In this document: positions 31,663 through 38,322 of the stretch, one piece after another | Layout: each line of letters opens with the position of its first letter | How positions within the stretch are numbered: position 1 is the stretch's first letter | Source: Luteibacter sp. 9135 | GTDB taxonomy: Bacteria > Pseudomonadota > Gammaproteobacteria > Xanthomonadales > Rhodanobacteraceae | Assembly: GCF_000745005.1 (NCBI RefSeq) | Contig: NZ_JQNB01000001.1 | Span: 1,178,001-1,242,000, forward strand | Reading direction: 5' to 3' | DNA: 64,000 bases | The notes under the pieces: model-generated | Seen by the model: only the letters and a program-made list of their open reading frames with translations | Told to the model about the DNA's origin: nothing | The model's database searches: none | Program-made: the position numbers and the translations under genes

Positions 31663-32586
31663 ATGGAAACTTCCGCGATGTCGATCGTTCGTCGTTGCTT
31701 GCGGCCGGGGTCGGCGTGGCTGACAGCATTGCTGCTTTTGATGGCGATGGTTTGCGCGAGCATGGGCGTTGCCCATGCGGCGGAGACGATCACCTACTAC
31801 TACACGAGTCCGCAGGGGACGGTGCTGGCGAAGGCTGATGCGTCGGGGAATATCCTCAGTAGTGCGGATTACCGTCCTTACGGCACGCAGGCGCTGGGTA
31901 CGCCGGAGCAAGGGCCGGGGTATACGGGGCATGTGAACGATGTGGATTCGGGCTTGGTCTACATGCAAGCCCGATACTACGACCCGAGCGTCGGCCGGTT
32001 TCTTTCAGTGGATCCGGTCGAGCCAAAGCTTGGCGATATTTACAATTTCAACCGGCAGGCCTATGCGAACAACAACCCAAGTAGCCGCATGGATCCAGAT
32101 GGAAAGGTTACATGTGATGACAATTCATGCACCCTTGAAGCAACAACGATCGCCGGTAGGGGTCTAGAATACATTTACGTCGGTACGATTGTGGCTGCTC
32201 GCCTTATTCAAAATGCGCTTACAGATAGTTCGCCACACTCACAGCAGTCACAGAGCAATACAGATGGTCAAGTTCACGTTGCACCAGCTCTACCAACTGG
32301 ACTAATCGGTGATAAGCCACGCGAAACAGGGAAGTATGGCGGTACCGCAATTGGCACGTCATTACCATCCGACAAGTTTGCTGACACCGTAAAGAAGCTG
32401 ACCGGGGGAGCTCTCACCACTCCCGACAGCAAAGGACGAAGCATCGCCCCCAACGGAGTTAGCGTTCGGACAGGTGGCAAGGACGGGCCGAGAATCGAGG
32501 TTCCTGCGAATGACTCCAAACCAACAGAAATCATTCATTTTCCGGAAGATACTCCTGTTCCCGATGACCTGAAGCCAACTCAATGA
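31663..32586 (+). CDS. Short secreted Rhs-core protein with unknown C-terminal toxin-like tip
   Basis: A 307-residue protein if started at ATG 31663 (AGGAG seven bases upstream); GTG 31636 would overlap the stop of the large Rhs gene. A signal peptide (LTALLLLMAMVCASMGVAHA) is followed by the Rhs-associated core: TYYYTSPQGTVLAKADASG, YRPYGTQALGTP, YMQARYYDPSVGRFLSVDPV, then NPSSRMDPDG (Asp144-Gly147), the point after which polymorphic toxin tips begin. The tip (148-307) is less GC-rich than its surroundings. It contains SPHSQQSQSNTDGQ and ends with GVSVRTGGKDGPRIEVPAND and EIIHFPEDTP. I do not recognise its fold. The next gene overlaps by four bases and is a candidate immunity gene. Confidence 0.82.
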   Translation: METSAMSIVRRCLRPGSAWLTALLLLMAMVCASMGVAHAAETITYYYTSPQGTVLAKADASGNILSSADYRPYGTQALGTPEQGPGYTGHVNDVDSGLVYMQARYYDPSVGRFLSVDPVEPKLGDIYNFNRQAYANNNPSSRMDPDGKVTCDDNSCTLEATTIAGRGLEYIYVGTIVAARLIQNALTDSSPHSQQSQSNTDGQVHVAPALPTGLIGDKPRETGKYGGTAIGTSLPSDKFADTVKKLTGGALTTPDSKGRSIAPNGVSVRTGGKDGPRIEVPANDSKPTEIIHFPEDTPVPDDLKPTQ

Positions 32587-33161
32587 AAATATGGAAAAGT
32601 TTTTTCCCGGGAAGCGATGATGTTGAGATTCTCGGCGCGATTAAGGGTGGCTCGTACTTTATCGATGGCGACAACAACCCAAAGTGGGAGTCGGTATATT
32701 TCCGAAGTGGCAATGAAGAATGGATTGCACTTACTTGGAACTATTTCGATATTGAGTTCAAGTTTGAAACTTTCGGAATTTCACGAGAAGTGGTGAGGAA
32801 GGTCCCGACGGCTTTGCTCGACGTAGGAAGCATCCCTGAGTTTGAAAAAATAGATTTTTGTGTCAGGACAGAATGGACAAGGCCAGCTAGTCCAGGCGAG
32901 GTCCCGTCGCACTATGAGCAGGTTATCGAGGAGGCTGGACGCCTAGCGCAGGTGCCCGCCGACGCAATATCTGCCGGTACATCTCTATATGCAATAGTGT
33001 TTCGTTCAATCAACGGCGACTCAGACGTAATGATAAGCATTGATGACAACATAAGATTCAGTCTCAAATCAGTGACTGGATCTGCGAAGATTGCGGCTAT
33101 CCTCCAATCATGTGACGTATTCACGTCTGCTGAACTCCTCGCTTGGCAGCCTCCTCTCTAG
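32583..33161 (+). CDS. Candidate immunity protein for the Rhs tip
   Basis: A 192-residue protein without signal peptide or membrane segment, starting MKIWKSFFPGSDDVEILG. It overlaps the stop of the Rhs-core/tip gene (ATGA) and shares its lower GC content, the usual relation of toxin and immunity genes. It is acidic, as many immunity proteins are, with stretches such as DDVEILGAIKGGSYFIDGDN and FEKIDFCVRTEW. I do not recognise the family. The role is inferred only from position and composition. Confidence 0.65.
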   Translation: MKIWKSFFPGSDDVEILGAIKGGSYFIDGDNNPKWESVYFRSGNEEWIALTWNYFDIEFKFETFGISREVVRKVPTALLDVGSIPEFEKIDFCVRTEWTRPASPGEVPSHYEQVIEEAGRLAQVPADAISAGTSLYAIVFRSINGDSDVMISIDDNIRFSLKSVTGSAKIAAILQSCDVFTSAELLAWQPPL

Positions 33162-33219
33162 GGAAGCTCCGAACAATTTTCACTGTCTGAGACGGCACAT
33201 GCTTTGCTGATCCTGATCG

Positions 33220-33441
33220 ATGCCCGACCAACTGATTTTCGGCACGCAAGCCTATAGCTCTTTCGAAACGCACCGCAAGCCGACCCGACGCGACGATTTC
33301 CTAACTGAGATGGACAGGGTCGCCAAGATTTTTAATGGGGGGAGTTTTCAAAAATCTGCGGACCTACGAGTGATTTCTACTACGGCGTGCACAAGGCTCA
33401 CTGTCGTGAAATTGAGTTTCGATCAGGGTCGGAGTCCATGA
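33220..33441 (+). pseudogene. IS5-family transposase N-terminal remnant
   Basis: The first ~34 codons (MPDQLIFGTQAYSSFETHRK and TRRDDFLTEMDRV) resemble the start of IS5-type transposases, which typically open with a QLTF...TRR..FL.EMD..VPW pattern. After about 33318 the similarity stops and the frame runs on to 33441 without the catalytic core. GGGAAGCTCCGAACAA at 33162-33177 could be a surviving terminal inverted repeat. It is probably a truncated insertion that landed just after the immunity gene. The assignment rests on a short match. Confidence 0.5.
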
Positions 33442-33444
33442 CTG

Positions 33445-33906
33445 ATGTTGAGATCACTTGCAGACCGTGCCGAGTTGCGTGGCTGGATCACCTTGTCTGG
33501 TGACGACCCTGAACAACCTTTTGAAGATGCTGTCGGTCGCGCCTGCAAATTCTTTTCTACTCCGACTACACAGCCCTTTTCTTGCCTGAAACCACCCGCG
33601 AAGCATGCGCTCTGTCGGCAGGAAACGATTCGCGGCCGTTTTGCCATGTTCTTGACGATTCCAGACCCAGCGGATTGTTTCTCCGACGCCGGGTCCTTCG
33701 GAGGACTGGTGGCGACGGGTGCCGATGATCCAGGTGCCATCGCCTCTTTTCTGATGCAGGACGACCACGCCGGGGCATCTTGTGAGCTTGCCCGGTCCTT
33801 GGTCATGGTTCCTTTCATCGGGATGGACTGGAAGGAGGCGCTGCCGGTGGGTTCCAGCGTGGCGGAGTTCCTCGATGTGCTTTACGAGTACAGGTTGTAT
33901 GAGTGA
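33445..33906 (+). CDS. Hypothetical protein, possible remnant
   Basis: An open frame of 153 codons from ATG 33445. The second half (FLTIPDPADCFSDAGSFGGL to SVAEFLDVLYEYRLYE) looks like a real protein end, reminiscent of SUKH/SMI1-type immunity proteins but too weak to claim. The first half is odd in composition (TPTTQPFSCLKPPAKHALC) and may be a fusion of unrelated debris next to the IS5 remnant. There is no clear ribosome site. Confidence 0.35.
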   Translation: MLRSLADRAELRGWITLSGDDPEQPFEDAVGRACKFFSTPTTQPFSCLKPPAKHALCRQETIRGRFAMFLTIPDPADCFSDAGSFGGLVATGADDPGAIASFLMQDDHAGASCELARSLVMVPFIGMDWKEALPVGSSVAEFLDVLYEYRLYE

Positions 33907-34013
33907 ACCTTTCTAAGGCCGAGCCTTTTCCTCCTTGCTCGCTGTTGTAACGCGACGATCTGCAGGCTTCATTCAAACGCTGTTTTTTACAGCAACGAGA
34001 AGTCAGGAATGGA

Positions 34014-34259
34014 ATGAGAGTGCGAATCAGCCAGAGGCAATACGAGCTTCTGAAGACGTCGGAAGAAACGATGACGTTACTTCCCTCATTCCTTGTTGCC
34101 GGCCCCGACCTCGTGTTGGAGGGAACAGGCTACGCCTTGTCCGAGTTTCGCGACGCATGCGAAGATGTTTTGATACGGCTTGGTCTGGACGAGAGCTATT
34201 ATCCCAACAGCGATGGGGTCTTACTGGAAGACTTGATCGACAAGATGTTCGAAGGTTAG
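34014..34259 (+). CDS. Small hypothetical protein
   Basis: An 81-residue acidic soluble protein starting MRVRISQRQYELLKTSEETM, with AGGA five bases upstream of the ATG. It has GPDLVLEGTGYALSEFRDAC and LEDLIDKMFEG and no membrane segment. Such small acidic proteins are common among orphan immunity genes downstream of Rhs toxins, but nothing specific is recognised. A small membrane-protein gene follows in the same direction. Confidence 0.5.
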   Translation: MRVRISQRQYELLKTSEETMTLLPSFLVAGPDLVLEGTGYALSEFRDACEDVLIRLGLDESYYPNSDGVLLEDLIDKMFEG

Positions 34260-34336
34260 TCGAGCCATTCAGTCCATCGCAGCAGACTATGAGTGGCCGC
34301 ATACCGTCGGACATCCAAGGTGCCCGTACATCGATC

Positions 34337-34582
34337 ATGAAGAATGTTCTACTGATCCTGCTGTGGCTTCCGATGATCGTGCTGGGTCACGTTCTGTCGG
34401 CACTGATCTTCAGGCAAGGGTCCTTGGTGAGCTATGTTTTCTTTATTGCGTGGCCAATTGCGAATTTCTGGGCTGCTTACAAGCTGTGTCGGAAGGGGCA
34501 CGACATCCTGGTCATACGATTAGTATCCTTCGTCATGGTGGAGCTTGCGGCGCTAGTCGTCTTGCTCACCTATGCCGCATGA
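34337..34582 (+). CDS. Small inner-membrane protein
   Basis: An 81-residue protein from ATG 34337, MKNVLLILLWLPMIVLGHVL, with three hydrophobic segments (about 3-25, 28-47 and 57-79) split by KLCRKGHDI. The open frame begins far upstream, but that part overlaps the previous gene and is not coding. Function unknown. The IS3 element is inserted 43 bases after the stop. Confidence 0.5.
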   Translation: MKNVLLILLWLPMIVLGHVLSALIFRQGSLVSYVFFIAWPIANFWAAYKLCRKGHDILVIRLVSFVMVELAALVVLLTYAA

Positions 34583-34687
34583 GGAGATCCGGTTTCGCTG
34601 GTTCGCTTGCGGTTCCGTTCGACGTCCCCCCAAATTTGAGTAGCGCTCCGGTTTCGAGTTCAATCCCCCACGAGAAGGAGATTGGAC

Positions 34688-34951
34688 GTGAAGAAGCGTT
34701 TTTCCGAAGAGCAGATCATTGGCTTCCTGCGCGAGGTCGAGGCAGGCATGCCGGTCAAGGACCTGTGCCGCAAGCACGGCTTCAGCGAGGTCTCGTACTA
34801 CCTTTGGCGAAGCAAGTTCGGCGGCATGAGCGTACCCGAGGCCAAGCGGCTGAAGGATCTGGAGTCGGAGAACGGCCGGCTTAAGAAGCTGCTGGCCGAG
34901 CAGCTCCTGGAAAACGAGGTCATCAAGGAAGCTCTGCGAAAAAAATGGTGA
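34688..34951 (+). CDS. IS3-family transposase OrfA
   Basis: An 87-residue DNA-binding subunit starting at GTG 34688, with AAGGAG seven bases before it. The helix-turn-helix is in [20 protein letters not shown] to [18 protein letters not shown] leucine-zipper-like stretch, [20 protein letters not shown], follows. Near the end, A AAA AAA at 34939-34945 is a -1 slippery heptamer that lets ribosomes enter orfB to make the OrfAB transposase. Confidence 0.93.
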   Translation: MKKRFSEEQIIGFLREVEAGMPVKDLCRKHGFSEVSYYLWRSKFGGMSVPEAKRLKDLESENGRLKKLLAEQLLENEVIKEALRKKW

Positions 34952-35763
34952 GCGCACCGGACCGGCGCGAGCTGGTGCGCTACTTGATCGGCAAGGAACT
35001 GAGTGAGCGTCGGTCGCTGGCGATCGCCGGCATGAGCGCAAGCGCTTACCGATACGAACCGCGGCCCGACCGCAACGTCTCGCTGCGCGAGATGATTTGC
35101 GCGCTGGCGAATCGCCACAAACGCTACGGCGTTGGCATGATCTACCTGAAACTCCGCCAGGCCGGACAGATGGTCAATTACAAGCGAGTTGAGCGCCTGT
35201 ACCAGGAGGCGAATCTGCAGGTGCGCCGGCGGAAACGGAAAAAGGTGCTTCCGGCCGACAGGCAGCCACTGCTCCGGCCCGCGGTCGCGAACGAGGTTTG
35301 GTCCATCGATTTCGTTTTCGACCGCACCGCCGAAGGGCGCGTCTTGAAGTGCCTGACGATCGTCGATGACGCCACGCATGAGGCAGTCGCCATCGAGATC
35401 GAGCGGGCGATATCAGGCGTCGGCGTAACGCGCGTCATGGACCGCCTGGCGGTCACTCGGGGCCTACCGAAAATCATACGCAGCGATAACGGAAAGGAGT
35501 TCTGTGGCAAGGCCATGGTCGCATGGGCGCACGAACGCGGCGTACAGCTGCGCCTGATCGAGCCCGGCAAGCCGAATCAGAACGCGTACATCGAATCATT
35601 CAACGGAAGGCTTCGCGATGAATGCCTCAACGAACACTGGTTTCCCAGCCTGCTGCATGCCCGAACCGAAATCGAAAACTGGCGACGGGAATGCAACGAG
35701 GAGCGACCGAAGAAGGCACTCGGCGGACTGACTCCCGCTGCCTACGCGAAACAGTTACATTAA
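34945..35763 (+). CDS. IS3-family transposase OrfB (DDE integrase core)
   Basis: A 272-residue catalytic part, expressed alone from ATG 34945 or as an OrfAB fusion by frameshift. An HTH_21-type region ([18 protein letters not shown]) precedes the rve core. The three catalytic acids lie in [19 protein letters not shown] and [14 protein letters not shown]. The C-terminus [20 protein letters not shown] is the standard IS3 ending. Nothing is missing. Confidence 0.95.
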   Translation: MVSAPDRRELVRYLIGKELSERRSLAIAGMSASAYRYEPRPDRNVSLREMICALANRHKRYGVGMIYLKLRQAGQMVNYKRVERLYQEANLQVRRRKRKKVLPADRQPLLRPAVANEVWSIDFVFDRTAEGRVLKCLTIVDDATHEAVAIEIERAISGVGVTRVMDRLAVTRGLPKIIRSDNGKEFCGKAMVAWAHERGVQLRLIEPGKPNQNAYIESFNGRLRDECLNEHWFPSLLHARTEIENWRRECNEERPKKALGGLTPAAYAKQLH

Positions 35764-35832
35764 TCCTGAACTCAAGATCGGACCGCTACTGAAGGCGGGG
35801 GGACGTCGCGTTGAAGCGAGGACGTGTCAGTG

Positions 35833-36141
35833 ATGAAATCCCAGCTCGTGCTCCAGTGGTGTGAACCGAACCTTCCGGACTTCGATCAGCTTATCGCCAT
35901 CGAAGAGTCACTGATCGCTGTCATCGGTCAATATGGGGAGATTGACGGTCACGATGTTGGAGCGGCGGAGTGCGATATCTTTATCGAGACCCACGAACCG
36001 ATGAATTGCTTCGACGCACTCCGGTTGGCATGCGGAAGGGCGTCCTGGTTCGCTATGCTAACAGCGGGATATCGCCGTCTGGATGAGCTGGCTTACAACC
36101 CTGTCTGGCCTGCCGGTATGGTCAGCTTCAAGTTGGCGTAA
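35833..36141 (+). CDS. Small hypothetical protein, possible orphan immunity protein
   Basis: A 102-residue soluble acidic protein from ATG 35833 (GAGGA ten bases upstream; GTG 35824 would add three residues but sits too close to that site). It reads MKSQLVLQWCEPNLPDFDQL, then a VDGHDVG-like turn (EIDGHDVGAAECDIFI) and a C-terminal RLDELAYNPVWPAGMVSF. Similar short proteins occur next to contact-dependent and Rhs toxins, as I recall, but no family name is secure. The IS3 element separates it from the genes upstream. Confidence 0.5.
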   Translation: MKSQLVLQWCEPNLPDFDQLIAIEESLIAVIGQYGEIDGHDVGAAECDIFIETHEPMNCFDALRLACGRASWFAMLTAGYRRLDELAYNPVWPAGMVSFKLA

Positions 36142-36282
36142 TCCAAATATGCCCTCAACGTCTTTGCCGCATTCCATCGAGTCGCTATGTCAAAAAACCT
36201 TGATGTAAAAGAGCGCGGCCCTTTTCCATTTCACTCACCTCCATGAGTCTTACTTGTTCGCTGCACTGTTGTGGTATCGGTC

Positions 36283-36638
36283 ATGAGTGCGCCTGACTAC
36301 GGGGCATACGGATTTTTTCTTGGAAGCGCACCTGGCATCGCTTACGGCTTATGGAACCTATCTCGCGTTCAGCGGGTTGTGAAGGAAGCACAAAGGATCG
36401 CTCGCGATCACGGCGAGTGGTTGGATGTCGATTCTTCCCCGTCGATTCGCTTCGACTACATATTCAGGCCTAGGCACTTCAGTCGCCCGGAAGACGGTGT
36501 TGGCGTTCGTCTGGCAAAGTCACGGCTGCTTTCGATTAGGCGCAGGCGTTGCGTCGCCATGTGGCCAGCGCGCTTCTTGCGGCCATCGGAGCCTTTTTGG
36601 GTGTCATTGCGGCTGTCGGCGTAGCATCCGGCCCATGA
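36283..36638 (+). pseudogene. Frameshifted small membrane protein gene
   Basis: From ATG 36283 the frame reads MSAPDYGAYGFFLGSAPGIA through to SRLLSIR. It then turns into an implausible basic tail ending at 36624. In another frame from about 36543 the sequence reads ALRRHVASALLAAIGAFLGV and continues IAAVGVASGP to a TGA at 36638, an evident membrane helix. A -1 shift near 36540 would join them into a coherent ~118-residue protein with a hydrophobic segment at each end. It may be a true pseudogene or a sequencing error. Function unknown. Confidence 0.5.
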
Positions 36639-36692
36639 GGTAGATTATCTCCGGTCGCTCTCGCGATTCGTCAGATGCGCTGCGATGATACC

Positions 36693-36726
36693 CATCGACC
36701 ATCGACCATCGACCATCGACCATCGA
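36693..36726. repeat. Heptanucleotide tandem repeat (CATCGAC)x4.9
   Basis: Four exact copies of CATCGAC and a fifth partial one lie end to end, 30 bases before the next gene. The unit is not a multiple of three, so copy-number change would shift any frame crossing it or alter promoter spacing. Confidence 0.85.
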
Positions 36727-36755
36727 GGGAGCGGTCTGGCTTCAGATCACGAAGG

Positions 36756-37121
36756 ATGTTTAAGGCAATGCAAATCCAAAGATTTCCATGGAAGGCCGGC
36801 CTGGCATTGGCAATCTCGTTCGTCGTTCACTACCTCGTCTACGCCTACCGATTCATGTGGTACTTGAGCTATCCGGATTTCGTCATGCTCATAGAGATCT
36901 ACCTTGCCTTTATGGCGATTGTCGTCGCCGAATTCATCTTTGCTCCGACGTGGTGGCTCATGGGGTCTACAGCCTTTGCTTTAATGTTCATGCCAGCCGT
37001 CGCCCGTATCAACTACATACTTCCCGTCGGAATACTCTTTGGTGTAGTTGCGCTTGTATCGGCATGTCCATTCGTTGCAGTAGCTCTTTTGAGGACGCGT
37101 AAACACACCGAAATTGTGTAG
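36756..37121 (+). CDS. Hypothetical inner-membrane protein, four membrane segments
   Basis: A 121-residue protein from ATG 36756 (MFKAMQIQRFPWKAGLALAI); ATG 36768 is an alternative start and neither has an ideal ribosome site. Hydrophobic segments are at about 12-30, 38-60, 64-85 and 88-112, ending in a basic tail RTRKHTEIV. No family is recognised. The frame stays open upstream through the CATCGAC repeat, so a longer repeat-dependent product cannot be excluded. Confidence 0.5.
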   Translation: MFKAMQIQRFPWKAGLALAISFVVHYLVYAYRFMWYLSYPDFVMLIEIYLAFMAIVVAEFIFAPTWWLMGSTAFALMFMPAVARINYILPVGILFGVVALVSACPFVAVALLRTRKHTEIV

Positions 37122-37203
37122 TCCTCCCCCGACAGACGTAAGCCAACCCCTCCTGAGAAAATAGCCCACGGCCCACCGGGCGGCCCCTGTCAGGAAGCGA
37201 ACC

Positions 37204-37506
37204 GTGCATACGATGGATGAGATCAACTCAGGGGTCCTTACCCTCTTCGACGGGGGCCAGCCCGCTTGCCATGTCCTCCCGAGCAACCTCGTCGGCTGGA
37301 CCAAGCAAGGCAACGCCCTGACCGTCATGCTGCGGGTGACCGGAGCGACGCGCGATATCGTCGAAGCGGTGCAAGTCTCCGTGGCCCCGGCCAACGCCGA
37401 GGCGCCTGCCGTGCTGGCGTCGTGGATTCCTCCGGGCTCGCCCGACCAGCTTCGGCAGGCGCATGCCAAAGCGACCGTTGCCGCCCCAGGATCGCGCCAG
37501 GCCTGA
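37204..37506 (+). CDS. Small hypothetical protein
   Basis: A 100-residue soluble protein from GTG 37204, with AGGA eight bases upstream; ATG 37213 is the alternative. It reads MHTMDEINSGVLTLFDGGQP, continues LPSNLVGWTKQGNALTVMLR, and ends in an Ala/Pro/Gly-rich tail. GC content returns to the chromosomal level here, so it may lie outside the toxin island. No family recognised. Confidence 0.5.
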   Translation: MHTMDEINSGVLTLFDGGQPACHVLPSNLVGWTKQGNALTVMLRVTGATRDIVEAVQVSVAPANAEAPAVLASWIPPGSPDQLRQAHAKATVAAPGSRQA

Positions 37507-37526
37507 CCGGCATCGCGGACGACGGC

Positions 37527-37694
37527 CTAGCCCGGTCGGTTCGCCCGCCGCATCGCGCGCACGACCAGCGCCGTGCCGGCCAATCCGATCAGCAGGCCCA
37601 CGCCACCGCCCCAGAGCGAGCCGGGACGATCGTCGATCAGGTAGCCCAGCCCAAAGCCGAGCAGCGCGAAGAGGGGAATCGGTAGGCAGCCCAT
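37527..37694 (-). CDS. Small membrane protein, 55 residues
   Basis: A short leftward gene from ATG 37694 to TAG at 37527. It reads MGCLPIPLFALLGFGLGYLI, then the turn DDRPGSLWGGG, a second hydrophobic segment GLLIGLAGTALVVRAM and a basic end. Two transmembrane helices with a short turn and a positive tail make it a credible small inner-membrane protein. It is convergent with the preceding gene. No clear ribosome site. Confidence 0.6.
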   Translation of the reverse strand: MGCLPIPLFALLGFGLGYLIDDRPGSLWGGGVGLLIGLAGTALVVRAMRRANRPG

Positions 37695-37707
37695 CGGGCG
37701 ATGCTAC

Positions 37708-37745
37708 AAAAAAACATGGCCCTCGCGCTCACGCGGAGGGCCATG
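37708..37745 (-). terminator. Rho-independent terminator on the leftward strand
   Basis: CATGGCCCTC (37715-37724) pairs perfectly with GAGGGCCATG (37736-37745). On the minus strand the stem is followed by seven T residues (37714-37708). It would end leftward transcripts from the 63-residue gene at 38009-38200 and lies just before the start of the 55-residue membrane-protein gene. Confidence 0.85.
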
Positions 37746-38008
37746 ACGACCGTCCCTGGGTTGGGTGGTCAGACCACCAGAACGCGGCCCGGCGAAGCCG
37801 GCGCAGCGTCACCGCCGATGAAGGGGGGGATCGATCCTGATTCTAGGGACAGACGGCATCCTGCCGTCGGATCGGTCATCGGCGATACGTTGGCCCGCCG
37901 GTATAAGCCGGTGGGCGTAACGCTATCTTCCTTGGCTGGTCCGATGACGGATATAGGAGGATTCTTAAAGTTGGCTGCTATTTTCCCTACAAGAGCGCCA
38001 GCTTACCC
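37746..38008. other. Non-coding spacer with GC-rich hairpin, possible structured leader or small RNA
   Basis: No credible gene in 263 bases. GCCCGCCGG at 37893-37901 pairs with CCGGTGGGC at 37908-37916 (one G-U), and CGGCAT/CTGCCG nearby suggests another short stem. On the minus strand this is the 3' untranslated region of the 63-residue gene, ended by the terminator at 37708-37745. A small RNA is possible but not shown. Confidence 0.35.
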
Positions 38009-38200
38009 TTACGTAGAGGCGCGCTTGCCGCGATCCTGGACGCCGGGCACGACGACTCGGCTGCCCTCCGGACGATCCTTGTGCTTGCTGCCCGCAGGCC
38101 TTGCCTGGGGCGAAGAAGGCGGCAGACCGCGACTGGCCAGGCTGCGCAGATGCGCGCTGTCGGACGAACCGTAATCGCGTTTTCCCGGTGTGCGTTGCAT
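38009..38200 (-). CDS. Small basic hypothetical protein, 63 residues
   Basis: A leftward gene whose ATG at 38200 is preceded by a strong GGAGAAGG ribosome site four bases upstream; this decides the start against longer frames. It encodes MQRTPGKRDYGSSDSAHLRS and a Pro/Ser/Arg/Lys-rich, probably disordered remainder (GSKHKDRPEGSRVVVPG). A terminator lies about 265 bases downstream. No family is recognised; composition suggests a small nucleic-acid-associated or stress protein, but this is a guess. Confidence 0.55.
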   Translation of the reverse strand: MQRTPGKRDYGSSDSAHLRSLASRGLPPSSPQARPAGSKHKDRPEGSRVVVPGVQDRGKRAST

Positions 38201-38322
38201 AAAACCTTCTCCAGTCGGACTCCCCGCCTTACGAGCAAGTTGCACCGAAAAGACGAAAATTTGAGTGGCGCGACGGTGAAGGTTCCGTGACAGCCGAAAA
38301 CGTGCCAGGCGCCTTGAAAAAG

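Larger units (their letters stand above)
34626..35802 (+). mobile_element. IS3-family insertion sequence, complete, with 4-bp target duplication
   Basis: The element runs from CCCCCC at 34626 to GGGGGG at 35802, 1,177 bases. Its ends are imperfect inverted repeats: the left end CCCCCC, then AGTAGCGCTCCG, pairs with the right-end complement CCCCCC, then AGTAGCGGTCCG. The direct repeats ACGT at 34622-34625 and 35803-35806 flank it, matching the 3-5 bp duplications of IS3 elements. It carries orfA and orfB overlapping in the -1 frame. Both appear intact, so it is probably a recent, active copy of the IS407-like group. Confidence 0.93.

Noticed and set aside
31636..31663. The Rhs split as a simple frameshift error
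   Set aside because: The second gene has its own AGGAG site and a complete signal peptide before the Rhs core, which a frameshift would not create. Resequencing would settle it.
36693..36726. CATCGAC repeats as a CRISPR array
   Set aside because: The units are 7 bases with no spacers and no cas genes; it is a simple tandem repeat.
37893..37916. GC-rich hairpin as a riboswitch or rightward terminator
   Set aside because: There is no T-run after it and no known riboswitch consensus, and no rightward gene follows.
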